This document shows positions 10,696 to 22,529 of a stretch of DNA of 64,000 nucleotides, piece after piece (positions within the stretch are counted from its first letter, which is position 1; every line of letters starts with the position of its first letter). Under the pieces are notes generated by a model. It was not told the origin of the DNA and did not search any database. It saw nothing but the letters and a program-made list of their open reading frames with translations. Source of the stretch: Fremontodendron californicum (lineage: Eukaryota > Streptophyta > Magnoliopsida > Malvales > Malvaceae); the NCBI GenBank assembly GCA_030761205.1, contig JAULJL010000002.1, positions 40,822,814 to 40,886,813 of the forward strand. Reading direction: 5' to 3'. The position numbers were made by a program, and so were the translations under genes.

Positions 10696-12930
10696 CTAAT
10701 TATTGCGTGGTGTAGAGCAACAGTGTCGAGCTCTTCTAGTGCGTGGTGGTTGCACCCGTCGTTCAACCTCGTCAGTGGCACGTATTCGCGGTCCACCACG
10801 ACCTCTTGCTATAACCGCCAATGGTTCCGGTTGAATGTCATCAGTCGTTTCATCCGTATCAAAAATTTGAAACCCACTGCTGGATGAGCCAACACCTAGT
10901 TCACCCATAACGGGAACCTGACTACTAGATGCACCCATAAATGATGTAGCATCAAATGCTGACGAAGGGGTTCCAAACTGATACATGGATGTTAAATATG
11001 CTGAACTTGGACTTTGGACGGGGAGCTGGTCATCTAACCTCGTTCTTGGCGGTGATGGTCGGTAACACTCATCAACGTCATATCCGGGGTGACTTACGGA
11101 ATAACGATGGCTGGATGGTACTCCATGATCCCGTTCAGGTTCAGGATGATCAAATGACATCCTCGGTGCTGTGAACTCCGATGAGGTCGGTTGACGCCTT
11201 CGCCCACGTTGTCGGCGAGGTCTAGGAGCATCCATATCCTGTGTAGGAGGGACTGGAGCTGAAGTTTGTCCGGTAAATGGCATACTCCTAACATCCTCGT
11301 GCATCGACGGTGGACAAACGAAAGGCCGACCTTCATTTCTATACCATCTTATGTAATCAGCAGACGGGTTGAAATTATTACCAACAATCGGGTAACCTGT
11401 CGGAATTCGTTCAAAACGTATGTTCCACCATTGGATCCAACGTTCATGCTTCGCAGGCCAGAATTCATCATTACGACCACGCATGTCGACCTTGTGAAGC
11501 TTATCAAGGTTCATCGGGGCTCGATACCAAGCCCATGATTGTAGAAGCACTAGACATCCACCTATGTCATGGTTTTTTGGAACTGTAGCTCGGCAAAGTT
11601 CTCTATACAAAACTGCCAAACACGCAGAACCCCAACTATAATTTGCTGCTTCCTCTAAATCACGTAGCAATGGAAGATACATTAAATGTACCCGACTGCT
11701 CGATTTGTCAGGCATCAGTAATCCTCCAATCAAACGTAAAATATATGCTCTAGCAGCATATTGTATTTGTTGTTCGGTTGCATGTAATGGCAGATTTTGA
11801 AACGTTTTCAACCAAGTCAGTCTCACCGTTGAGCCAGATACGACGTCTTCTGGAGGTACCTCACCCAATAGATCTTGACACAGTTCATTCCAATCTAGCA
11901 GGCTTCCGCCTGTAACTGCATCGCCATGGATCGGAAGTCCAAGTTGCAGCGCAACATCTTCGAGACTGACCGTGCATTCACCACATGGAAAATGAAAAGT
12001 GTGCGTCTCGGGTCTCCATCGTTCGACCAACGCAGAGATTAAATCGGGTTGTATCACAAGTCGTCGAATTTGACTTGCGTGATAAAATCCGGCTCTTCTT
12101 AAGTGGTCGATAATATAAGGATGCGGGTCCTCCAATGTAAATTTCCTCGAACGTAATACGCGACGAGTTTCCTGTTATAATAATAAAAATTAATATATTA
12201 TAAAACTATAACAATTAAAAAGTAATAAATAAAACTATAAAATAACAAAATAATAATATAATATAATATAATATAAACAATAATAATATAATATAATATA
12301 AAACAATAATAATATAATATAATATAATATAATATAATATAATATAATATAATATAATATAATATAATATAATATAATATCAATAATAATATAATATAAT
12401 ATAAAACAATAATTTCGTATAAAAAAACAATAATAATATAATATAAAAAAAAAATAATAATATAATATAAAAAAACAATAATAATTTAATATAATATAAA
12501 GAATAATAATATAATATAATATAAAACAATAATAATATAAAAAACTATAATAATATAATATAAAACAATAATAATATAAAAAACAATAATAATATAATAT
12601 AATACAATAATAATATAAAAAACAATAATAATATAATATAAAACAATAATAATATAATATAAAACAATAATAATATATAAAACAATAATAATATAATATA
12701 ATATAACACAATAATAATATAAAAAACAATAATAATATAAAAAAAAAATAATATAATAATATAAAAAACAATAATAATATAAAAAAAATAATAATATAAT
12801 AATATAAAAAACAATCATAATATAAAAAATAATAATAATATAAAAAACAATAATAATATAACAATTTACTTACCTCGTTAAATATAACCTCCGAGATGTG
12901 ATTTTCTTGTAACCTTAATAGTGAAGCCAT
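10696..12930 (-). CDS. Plant mobile domain (MAIN-like) protein, two exons
   Basis: Exon 1 is 12930-12874 (19 codons, MASLLRLQENHISEVIFNE) and ends in the donor GAG|GTAAGT. Exon 2 is 12171-10696 after the acceptor TTATAACAG. Both join in phase 0, giving 510 residues. The first Met usually chosen for exon 2 alone would be an internal TTG (12135), so the exon 1 start is preferred. The protein shows the PMD core: RWRPETHTFHFPCGE followed by SLEDVALQLGLPI, then WLKTF and the YILRLIGGLL and GGCLVLLQSWAW motifs, and a basic, low-complexity C-terminus. PMD proteins of the MAIN/MAIL type act with PP7-like phosphatases in transposon silencing and development, but many copies are carried by transposons. 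This one lies wholly inside the MULE, is uninterrupted, and has its own TATA box. Its function is not known. Confidence 0.85.
12175..12870. repeat. TAATA/ATAATAATATA microsatellite filling the PMD intron
   Basis: Nearly the whole 702-bp intron (12172-12873) is a degenerate array of ATAATATAAT-like units, with pure (ATAAT)n near 12310-12380. Long open frames of Ile, Tyr, Leu and Phe in this stretch are by-products of the repeat and were not called as genes. Confidence 0.85.
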
Positions 12931-13057
12931 TTCAAAATATTGTTGTAGAAAAAAAAATTTGTAGAAAGAAATTTTTTTTGGTAGAAAAATGATAAAATTT
13001 TGAAAGAAAATGAAAATTTGAATGAGAGTAATGAAAATTTGAAGAAGAGTAGAGGGG

Positions 13058-13065
13058 TATTTATA
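13058..13065 (-). promoter_or_regulatory. Probable TATA box of the PMD gene
   Basis: The minus strand reads CCCTCTATAAATACC, about 130 bp upstream of the exon 1 ATG. It implies transcription start near 13030 and a leader of about 100 nt. Confidence 0.55.
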
Positions 13066-13126
13066 GAGGGTGGGGGGTGTGGGGGGAGGGGGGACGTGGG
13101 GGGTGGGGGGTGGGGGGAGGGGGGAT

Positions 13127-13226
13127 GGGGCAACGGTCATATGACCGTTGCCCCTTTGAATTGTGGGGGTGGGGGGTGGGGGGTGGGGGGAGGGGGATGG
13201 GGCAACGGTCATATGACCGTTGCCCC
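13127..13226. repeat. Two identical 28-bp palindromes 72 bp apart, upstream of the PMD TATA box
   Basis: Perfect palindromes with arm GGGGCAACGGTCAT occupy 13127-13154 and 13199-13226. They are separated by a G-rich stretch of GGGGGT/GGGGGA units. They sit 60-165 bp upstream of the predicted TATA box, inside the MULE but outside its TIR. They are unrelated in sequence to the TIR palindromes. Binding sites for a dimeric protein or a hairpin are both possible. Confidence 0.7.
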
Positions 13227-13228
13227 TT

Positions 13229-13263
<35 letters not shown>

Positions 13264-13357
13264 CATTTCAAATTTAAAATTTAAAAAAAAAAATCAAAAT
13301 ATTAAATTATAAAAAAATCTAAAATATATTTTACGAATTTTTAAATTTTTTTAAATT

Positions 13358-13802
13358 ATAAAAAAAATATTTTAATTTAATTTATAATTTTTAAAAATAA
13401 ATTTATCAAATTAAAATAAAATATTGTTTTAATATAATTTTTTTTTATTAATTAAAAAAAAAAAAATATACATGAAGGGAAATCGCCACCCCCCATGGCG
13501 ATTTCCCTTCATGGTTTTAGCAAAATTGGCTAAAATTACCAAGGGAAATCGCCATGGGGGGTGGCGATTTCCCTTGGTAATTTTTTGCAAATTTGCAAAA
13601 AACACCAAGGGAAATCGCCATCCCCCATGGCGATTTCCCTTGGTGTTTTTTGCAAATTTGCAAAAAAACACGCTGGGAAATCGCCATGGGGGATGGCGAT
13701 TTCCCAGCTGAAAAAAAAAGGTCCGTATTTTGGGAAATAATCAAAAAGTAACGGTAATTTGATAATTTTTTTTTTTTTTGGCTATATTGTAATAAAAAAG
13801 CC
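13358..13802 (-). repeat. Right TIR of the MULE
   Basis: Inverted copy of 9591-10037. The palindrome array lies at about 13470-13710 in mirrored order. Differences from the left copy are confined to A/T run lengths and one or two bases near the outer end, which suggests recent transposition or homogenisation. Confidence 0.88.
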
Positions 13803-13812
13803 TTCGATTGGG
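13803..13812. repeat. Right target-site duplication of the MULE
   Basis: TTCGATTGGG directly follows the right TIR end AAAAAAGCC and matches 9581-9590 exactly. Confidence 0.88.
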
Positions 13813-15087
13813 TTCACTCCGGATTTCAAATATATTTTTTTATAACCAAAAACAAAAGAAAAAAGGTCTTAAAAGATACTCCAAATCCCAATCCCATAGG
13901 TCATGTAGGTCTGCTAACCTGCCCTCGCTTGTCTTTTTGGACTGTAACAGACCCGTGATTTTGGAACAGAAAATAGACTCTAGAGGAATCTGCCAACTCC
14001 CTATTAGACCTGTCCCTAGTTGGTGGGTAGTCTCAATTTAATTAAATAATTTTTTTAATTTAATTTGATTTGATATGAATTATTATTTAATTAATAAAAA
14101 TATTTTATTTAAATTTAAATAAAATATATAATTTTTAATATATTTCAAATAATAAATTGAGTTTTCCAATTCAATGGATTGAATTTAAACAAATTTTTTT
14201 TTTACTATTTGAATTAGACTCAATTCAATCCAATTCAATAACACTTCTATTCATAACCATGTAAAAACATAAATTATCTCCAAAACAAACTCTCTTTTTT
14301 TTCAAAATAAAATGGGACTTGTAAAACATGACTATTATAATAAGAAAAAAAAAAAACATGCATTGCATTGCATTGCATTGGTGAGTGGCATGATCAACAA
14401 TAACAATATGCCAATATTCGAGATTTAGATCTTTTGATCTTATCCTTAATTATTCATAATTTAATAAAAAAAAATAACATATAAAACTATTAAAGTATGA
14501 TGTAACATAGTACATAAATGACATTTGGGTTAAATCTAGAAATGGAATCCTTCAATTAAATAAAAAAAATACAATTTCTTAATCCACAAAAATTGTATAA
14601 AATTGTTGGTGATTGTAAATTACTGACTATCAACCAAAAAATAAGATAAGAGTTGGTGCCTGCCTGCGTTTGATTGTATATGATGAAATCTTCAAAATTG
14701 GTGTCCTCTGTCTCCACCCCCAAGGGTCCAAAAGTTATTTTATTAAGTTTTTGGTGATTGTTATATAAATATATAATATAAAGGCATTTTCCTACGTTTA
14801 GTGGTCCATGGGGCATGAACCGCAATCCCCCAAATACTATAATCTAATCTCTCTTTTTTTTATGAAATTTATTTTCATTTTTCTTATAAATAGTTAAAAC
14901 TGGGCAGGGGGAGGGGCACGATTATAAAGATTACAGTGCAAGGGAGGGGGAAACTTTAAGCTAAAGTATAAAAGTTGGACACGTGTAATCGCATATATGG
15001 CGTCTTTCACTCTATTTATCTATTTTAGTATCACGATTTTGATGACTCTAGGGGTTAATGAAAAGTGATAGCATATAAATAAATATT

Positions 15088-15272
15088 AAATTTTGCTAAT
15101 AAATATTTTAATCATATTTTTTAAGATTATTATATGTTTTATTATTTTATTCAATGTATTAAATTTAATAAATAAAATTATCAATTTTTATAATTAATAC
15201 AATATTTATTACTATAAATAACATATTAATTAACTTTAAACAGTGTCTTAAGAACACTCGTTAGTAAAATTC
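15088..15272. repeat. Mutator-type MITE, family A, copy 1
   Basis: The ends AAATTTTGCTAATAA and, inverted, GAATTTTACTAACGA form short TIRs. The flanks ATAAATATT and ATCAATATT match at 8 of 9 bases, fitting a 9-bp duplication. The body shares the motifs TAATACAATATT and ATAAATAACATATTAATT with copies at 17626, 48346 and 55304. Confidence 0.5.
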
Positions 15273-17625
15273 ATCAATATTTAAAAAAAATATATTTAAA
15301 CAAAGTCATGGTTTTGGGGCTTATGATCAATGACTCACTGATTAATTTAAGTTAAAAGATTAGTTTTTGTTATATTTAATTCTCCTCTTTAATCTTTTCC
15401 TCGTGTTGGAATCCCACCGTTTTGTTTTGTTTTTTTTGCTTGCTTGGATGTCTTAGTCTTCGACTTTGCTTAATAAATAGATAGAGAGAGAGATAAGAAT
15501 GAAAATTTTGTTAATTTAATGTTTGAATTATAAAATAATTAATTAATTATAAATTTTAATTATTGGATTAACAAAATATATATATATATATATATATCTC
15601 TTTACATCCTTCAAACCAATTTTTTCTCAATTTTTTGACAAATTGTAAGATCATTTTTTTTAATTTGAAGAAAGAGATATTATACATCTATAGTTGAGCT
15701 TAACACTATGGTTATTAGGAAGTAAGAAAAATTTAAAAATTGAAAGAAATATTTTTGTCTTTCACATTATATTTGGTACGAAGAGTAAAAAATAAAGGAA
15801 CAAATATTTTTTTTGATAAAATTGTAAATAAAATTACTAATTTAAGTTGAATGCATATTTTTTTTAAAATGATTGGATTTGAAGAAAAAAACAAAAATAC
15901 AAATTCACTTATTTTTTTTATATTTTTTTGACCATATAAAAGAAAGAGCGAAAAGAAAATAGTTTTTTTTTTCTGCAATTTATGCGGGAATCTAATCTTG
16001 TTAGAATCTATCTTCTAAAAAAATTATTTTGATCTCTTATATTGCCCCATAGACATCGTGGCGGAGTAAATCAAATTAATTATTGTTAGAATGGCCAAAA
16101 AAGTACAGTCCAGATGAATAATTATTAATTTGATTATAAAATCCACATATTTTAATTACATTGACATCGGATCCAGCAATATCCTTTTTTATTTTTTTGG
16201 TGAATATTCTTGACTTTTTGGGTCTCGAAAAGCTCTTTCAATAATTAAAATTAAAACAATTTGTGGTATATTCAAGGATCCAAAGTTTTTAATATGCGTA
16301 ATTTAGAGTATTTTGTTCAAAAAAACAATTCAAATGTATTTTTCTGATTAATTTAATAAACTTGAAGAAGCTCCCTTATTGCATTTGGTATAACTTGAGA
16401 TTAACTATATAATTTTATTTAATGAAAAATAAAAGAAAAGAATGATATATTTTTCTCTTTTTCACTCATACCACATAAGTACAAGTATTTTATCTTTTTA
16501 TATTAGTCTTATGCACACTCGTGAGTGAAATTAAAATTTGACCAGTAAAATTTAATTAAATTAACCAACCAATAGATCAAACATAAAATTTGCTCAACCT
16601 TAAACATGATGAAACTTAGTTTGAGATCTCAAAATGAGAAAATATATGAGTATTTAAGGTGCATCTGATGATTCTTGGACCCAGCCTGCCAAGCCAACTA
16701 TATACCTTTGGCCAATAATTTTACAACTTGTTCATAATTAAAAGAAACTTTACCTCAAAATCAAGACTCTCCTCCAATATTATTATTTTTTGTTTGTTAA
16801 GGAGTGTTTTTAAAATATTCTTTAAGTTTAATTATCATATTATTTATAAGGCTTCAAAATTAATTTTAGAATTTTTTATTATATTTAATACATCATTTTT
16901 ATTGAATTTAAGAAAAATAAATTTAGTAGTTGCATTTTTTTCTTCCTTAAATATCATCTTAACCAATGTCATTAGACATTGGCTAACATTTCTTTATTTA
17001 CAATAAATTTTTTGCAACAAATGCAAAAATTGATGTGATAATTTTAATGATTTAAAACTAATATTTTTTTAAGAGTCCGGTTCACCGATTTTTGTAGACA
17101 CTGTTTAAAGATGGTTAAAATATTATTTAAGAAAAGATTTTTGCATTTAATGTATTCTTTTCATTAAATTAAAAAAAAAAATTACATTTTTTTTTAAATA
17201 TCACCCAGTACCACTAGACATTGATTAACATTTATGAGCTAATGATAGTCTTAAAAAATATCTTAAGGAAAATGTTAACCGGTTAAAATGATATATATAA
17301 AAAGAAAAGTATAATTAATAACTTACTTTTTCTTAAATTTAGTAAAAGTAACGTATTAAATACAATAAATTTTTCTAAACTGATAATTAAATAATTTTTA
17401 ACTGGTGCTTATAGATACCGATTAAACAAACCTATATCTTAAGACACTTGTAAATAATTTTTTTTTAAAAAAAAAAACTTAGCAAATGACCCAAGAAACA
17501 GCACTACAAAACTTCAAATTCATGCTTGCTGGCAATTAAAAGCAGCATTTATGGGATGATTTCCAGCCACAAGCATCCACATTTAAAATAAAAAAAAAGT
17601 TCCTAGAGGTAGACAAATTAATATA

Positions 17626-17787
17626 GGATTTTATTAACAAGTGCTCAAAAAACACTCTTTAAAGTTACTATATATAATAATATTTTTATTTAATACATTG
17701 AAAATAATGAATAAAGTTATTAATTTTTGTATTTAATATAATATTTTTGTTATAAATAATACCTAAAGAGACTTGTTAACAAAATCC
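17626..17787. repeat. Mutator-type MITE, family A, best-preserved copy
   Basis: A 162-bp element with 17-bp TIRs (GGATTTTATTAACAAGT and, inverted, GGATTTTGTTAACAAGT) differing at one base. It is flanked by a perfect 9-bp duplication ATTAATATA at 17617-17625 and 17788-17796. TIR plus 9-bp duplication point to a MULE-derived MITE. It is too short to encode anything. Confidence 0.75.
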
Positions 17788-20700
17788 ATTAATATATTAA
17801 AGTGCCATGGCTTCCAACGTAAGATGATGCACGTTCTCCAGCAAAATGTTATCGCCTGATATTAATTATTTATAATTCATTGATAACCCAATGTACCCAA
17901 AATTTGATGTTGATAAAAAACTTCATTTAAAGATAATAATTTAAAGCCACCCTTCCCTCCCCTTCTAAACAAATTAAACAAAAGAATGATGTATGTCTTC
18001 ATCAATATTGTTTATAATAACAGTACTTTTGATTTTGTTGGGTTAAAAAAAAAAAAATTAACTTCACCTATTGTTCACATTTGTCTAGCACAAGCACAGG
18101 TCTTTGCCAAATAATAATAATAATAATAATAATAATAATTTGAGTAAAAGTAATTATCTATTTTTCCTTTTTGTAGCCCTTTAAAGTAAATTCACTTTCC
18201 AAGTTTTAAATTAATCATTCTATTTTTTTTTTTTGGTTGAACAACTGTAACTTGTTTAAAGTTTTTTTTTTCCACAAAAGAGGATAAACTAAGAAAATTT
18301 TGAGAAAAAGAATTTGTAAGTCTGGGGATTGATTCTCAATCTTATGGAAATTCACTTCCTAAAAAAATGAATGAATTATTTGGATTAAATATTAAATTCA
18401 ATTTCTTTAGAGTTTTAAAACCAAGTTCTTAATGTTGAGTTTATTTTGATATACTGACGATGATTAGGGTTTCTTGGAAGAAGAATAGTTTAATGAAAAT
18501 GTAATAAATGCATTTTGAAATCGAAAACACAAGAGATAAAAGAAAAATGAAAGAAAAGAAGACTGATGAGTCCAAAACGTGGCCTACCATTTGCAATTTG
18601 CATGTGAAAAAAGACAAGAACCAATAATTACAATGGCCCAAAAGCTTAAGACTAGGTCACACAAACTAAATTTTATTGATCAACAGAATTTTATACAAAA
18701 GAATGAGATAAGATTATAGATTTAGTAAATTGTATAGTAAACTTTTACATGATATAAATTATAATCATGTTTAAAATATTATATATAAATTATTATTTTA
18801 TACATTAATAATAATTTCTTTTTAATTTTACTAGCAAAGGGTTGAATTTTATTTCCAAATCTATCTTTTTCTTTTGGGATTTGGAACACCAAAATGTTTA
18901 TGATTTCATTTTCAAGACCAAGAGAAAAAAATAAAAATAGATCCCATGCAGATGCGGATCCAAAATTTTCCAAACTGACTCTTAAGGCAAAACCCATGTG
19001 ATGTGAAGTTCGCATTATCTTCTCAATTTAAATTTGTGTACTGAATTCATTCCCTAGACTGACAAACTTGATGACTTGTGTGTAGACAAATCTAAAGGGC
19101 AAAATTTATCTGTCCAAACAGTACTTAATAAAGTTCATTTCCAAACAACAACGATATCTCATTCATTCACCTTCCATCACATCACAGATTTAAAAAGCTT
19201 GTAAATATCTCCTCAGTCCTCATCTCATCCCCAATGGAAATGGAAATTAATTGCTTACATTGAGCCACTCACTGTTATATCTAGACTTAATAATATTAGA
19301 TATACACGTTATACGATACAAGATATAAAAAATTAATTAAAATATGTAAAAAAAAAAATATATGATATAATGTAAAAAAATAACACGAACACGACATATA
19401 TATGAATGTTTCAAAATTTATATAATACGAATTATTAATGTATCAAAATTTATATGAATATAAAATATTTTAAGCACGATTATGATACGACAAAATATAT
19501 AAACATAATATAAATATACGAATTGCTAGATCTGCCTATATCCTTATTATTTTCTCAGTCATTCCTTATCCATAGGTTGGTAGGTAGCTATATATCAAAA
19601 GAGACAAGACTACTCCTTCTACACTGCAATTCATTCCTCACCCAAAACTCATTGATGCAAGAACTCATTTTAAAATTTTAAAGAATTTTAAAATGTTAGT
19701 GTTTTAAAATATATTAATTTAAAATATTAATATTTGTAATTGTATTGTTTGAATTTAAAAAGAAATTTTAAATATTGAAATTTAATGAGGTAAAAAAAAT
19801 AGAGATAAAATAAAAAAAAATATTGAAAAAAATATGCAATATGGATATCATTAGATTTGTAAAAATATATAGATATTACTAATAACATGAAAACAAAAAT
19901 TAAAATGAGTTTTCGTAGTTAGAATTGAAAAAAAAAAAAAAGTTGCATAAAAAAATAAAACATAATAAATTTTAATATCTTAATAAAAAATAAAAAATTT
20001 TCAGAAATTTTACCTCTGAAAATGAAATTTGAAAAGAGAATTTGAGCCTTCTAAAAATCATTTTTCAAATTCAAAGAATTTTAAAAATTCTAATTTTTAT
20101 TTTACTAAACAAGGAATTATATTTTAGAATTTGAAAGTCTTTCTTTAAATGAATTTCTTTTTTGAAATCCCTCGTCAACACACCCTAAGATTGCGTTTGG
20201 GAACTTGGATTTCAAAAAATGAATTTAGATTTCAAAAATAGTGTAAATTATGTAATAAAACACATGTAAATGTAACATTGATAATTATTTCTCAAATCCA
20301 TGGATTTGTTTTTTGCCTATTTAGTGATGAATTTGAAATACCTATAACTATTTGTAAATTTGAAATTCATGTTTTTATACCTTTCAAATATATCATCATA
20401 TTGAATCTTAACTAACTTATACATAATTATGCATTTCATTCTTATAATTTATATAAAAAATAAAATCCATATTTTAATTTTTAAATTCAAATTTTCAAAC
20501 ATAGCATAAGAGATTTTACTAAAACATGATTTCAACAATTGATAAAATTATATGAATCGTTAGCCCATGATTGGATCTCAGACCCCTAGATTTCAAAGGA
20601 TTACTATTTTAGGTTTGATGCATATCCCAAGGATTTTGAGGGGCAGAGGGCTAAAACAAATGGCAGTAGACTAACAGAAATGAAAACAATGTAAATGTAG

Positions 20701-21069
20701 TGTTCAATCCAAACTAACTGCTACAAGCTTACATGCATACCATACATGCATACAGTGACAGAAATTTTGGATAAAATACTCCAAAGTCAAACTTCCATTA
20801 ATAGTTTCAACTTCTGAAAGATACACTGATAAATAAAACTCAAACAGGGAAAAGCTTCACAACATTTTATTAAGAGAAACTCAATTCTACTTCTACAAAG
20901 AGGAAAGAGCAACCACCATATGACTGCTCAAGTAGTTGCTTTCATCAATATAAATGCGAACCCTGCAATTGCGGTTCAATCATAATTAACCTGAGCATAA
21001 CAATACTCTCTCCCGTACAGTGATACCAATAAGCAAAAAAAGAATACTAAACAGCTCCGCGCGAGTGTC

Positions 21070-22529
21070 TTATTCTGCTCTAGATTGCCCAGCTCGAGAA
21101 GACAAGATGATGCCGACGATAAGGCCATAAAGAGCCAAAGCTTCAGCAAAGATGAGGATAAGGATCATTCCAACAAAAAGTTTTGGCTGCTGTGCATTAG
21201 CTCTGCAACACAAAAGCATTCAAAATATTTTCCATGATAGCAATATGTAAATAAAATATATCACAAATGGAGCAATTTGAAGGTCAATATCAAACTGACT
21301 AAATGGAATTGTATCTTTGTATCATGTCAACATAACATTATCACTTTATCAGTAATTTTCTTATGATTAAGACACTCAGTCTCACAAACTATAGCTTCGA
21401 TTAGATGTCACCGTCATGGAAATTTCCCGACACCTTTATTTACTTAAAACAGCAATAATCTACAATTAGTGCCTAAGACAATGAACTGCATCATTGCAGT
21501 AAGAGCCATGTCTAGAGATGAGGGCAGCATTGATTTTAAACCAACTCAAACCAAATATGGAGAGGGCACACTATTCTAGTAAACTCCACAATGACATAAA
21601 GCAACCATGAAAATTGAAAAGTATAAATCAACATTTTCACACCAACTACATCTGGTATTAATCAACAACATCAGTGTCCAATCCAATATAAGTTAAAAAC
21701 ATGGGGTTAAAAGCACCCATACCTGACACCAGCATCACCAACAATTCCGATTGCCATTCCGGCAGAAAGCCCAGCAAGGCCACAAGCAAGACCAGAGGAA
21801 AGATGGGCATAACCATCAAAAAGGTAATATGATTTGGCCTTAGGATTGATGCCAGTACTAATAATAACAGCAATAATCAACCCATAAATACCCAAAACAC
21901 CAGCCATAACAACTGGTACAATAGATTTCATCACCAACTCAGGCCTCATCACACCCATTGAAGCCACACCCACACCGCTCTTAGCTGTCCCATATGCAGC
22001 TCCCATACCTAAATACACAAATTAATTTATTTTGTCAATTTAAACCATGCTGAGTTTATTTGAATGCAATATTCTTATTAGATCCACATCTAAAAGACTC
22101 TAATTTACGTGAATTCTGTCATTTAATTCAAAAAAAAAAAAAAAACTAAAACTTTAAAGTATAAAATTTACTCAACTGAATCAAAGTAATAATTTATTTC
22201 AGAATTATTCATATCTCAGAATCAGAGATCCATATCAATCCATATCAAATACCACTAAATTTATACAAAATTACAATAAAATAAAAATCATGAATTTTTT
22301 CAATTGGTTCGTTAAATAATGCTTAAAAGCTAGTAATAGTGATCCATCAATTCTCTATCATACAATCAAATAAATGGAAATTAAAATAGATGTAATATTA
22401 AAACTAAAAAAAGCAACGATAAATTTAAAGGGTGGGTAAAGATTGGTTACAGGAAAAGACGAGAGCAGCAGCGGCGCCGAGGAAGCCGAAGAAGGGTGCC
22501 GTTTCATCGCCGCTGAAAGTAGAAGACAT
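21070..22529 (-). CDS. VHA-c: V-type proton ATPase 16-kDa proteolipid subunit c
   Basis: Three exons: 22529-22451, 22008-21723 and 21202-21070, all with GT-AG borders and totalling 498 nt, which gives 165 residues, the usual plant length (164-165). The product starts [20 protein letters not shown] and has the four hydrophobic helices of the proteolipid. The second helix pair contains the rotor's proton-carrying Glu in the motif [13 protein letters not shown]. It ends in the typical [10 protein letters not shown] tail. The subunit forms the c-ring of the V0 sector in vacuolar, TGN and endomembrane compartments, where it moves protons. Start chosen because it gives the conserved [11 protein letters not shown]-terminus. 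The exon 2/3 junction splits an Arg codon (AG|A) in the GDAGVRANAQQP motif. It appears fully functional. Confidence 0.96.

Larger units (their letters stand above)
9591..13802. mobile_element. Mutator-like element (MULE) carrying a PMD gene
   Basis: A complete element of 4,212 bp. Both ends read GGCTTTTTTATT inward and start terminal inverted repeats of about 445 bp that are almost identical apart from homopolymer lengths. The ten bases TTCGATTGGG occur immediately outside both ends (9581-9590 and 13803-13812), a 10-bp target duplication. Long TIRs with a 9-11 bp duplication are diagnostic of the Mutator superfamily. No transposase frame is present. The only gene inside is a minus-strand plant-mobile-domain gene, so the element looks non-autonomous but recently mobile. 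It may depend on a transposase supplied elsewhere. Confidence 0.9.
13813..21069. other. AT-rich intergenic region
   Basis: No gene could be supported. It holds microsatellites ((GCATT)n near 14358-14380, (AAT)n at about 18110-18140, TA runs), small MITEs (listed separately), family-B repeat relics around 16970-17440, and an AT-rich palindrome-prone segment at 19.6-20.5 kb. The latter has ends such as TTGCGTTTGGGAA and TTTTCAAACATAGCA that may mark another degraded MITE. Short open frames here are random AT-rich frames. Confidence 0.6.

Noticed and set aside
12235..13266. 343-codon frame of Tyr/Ile/Leu/Phe on the minus strand
   Set aside because: It runs through the TA microsatellite intron and poly-T. 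Only its small MASLLRLQENHISE part is real, as exon 1 of the PMD gene.
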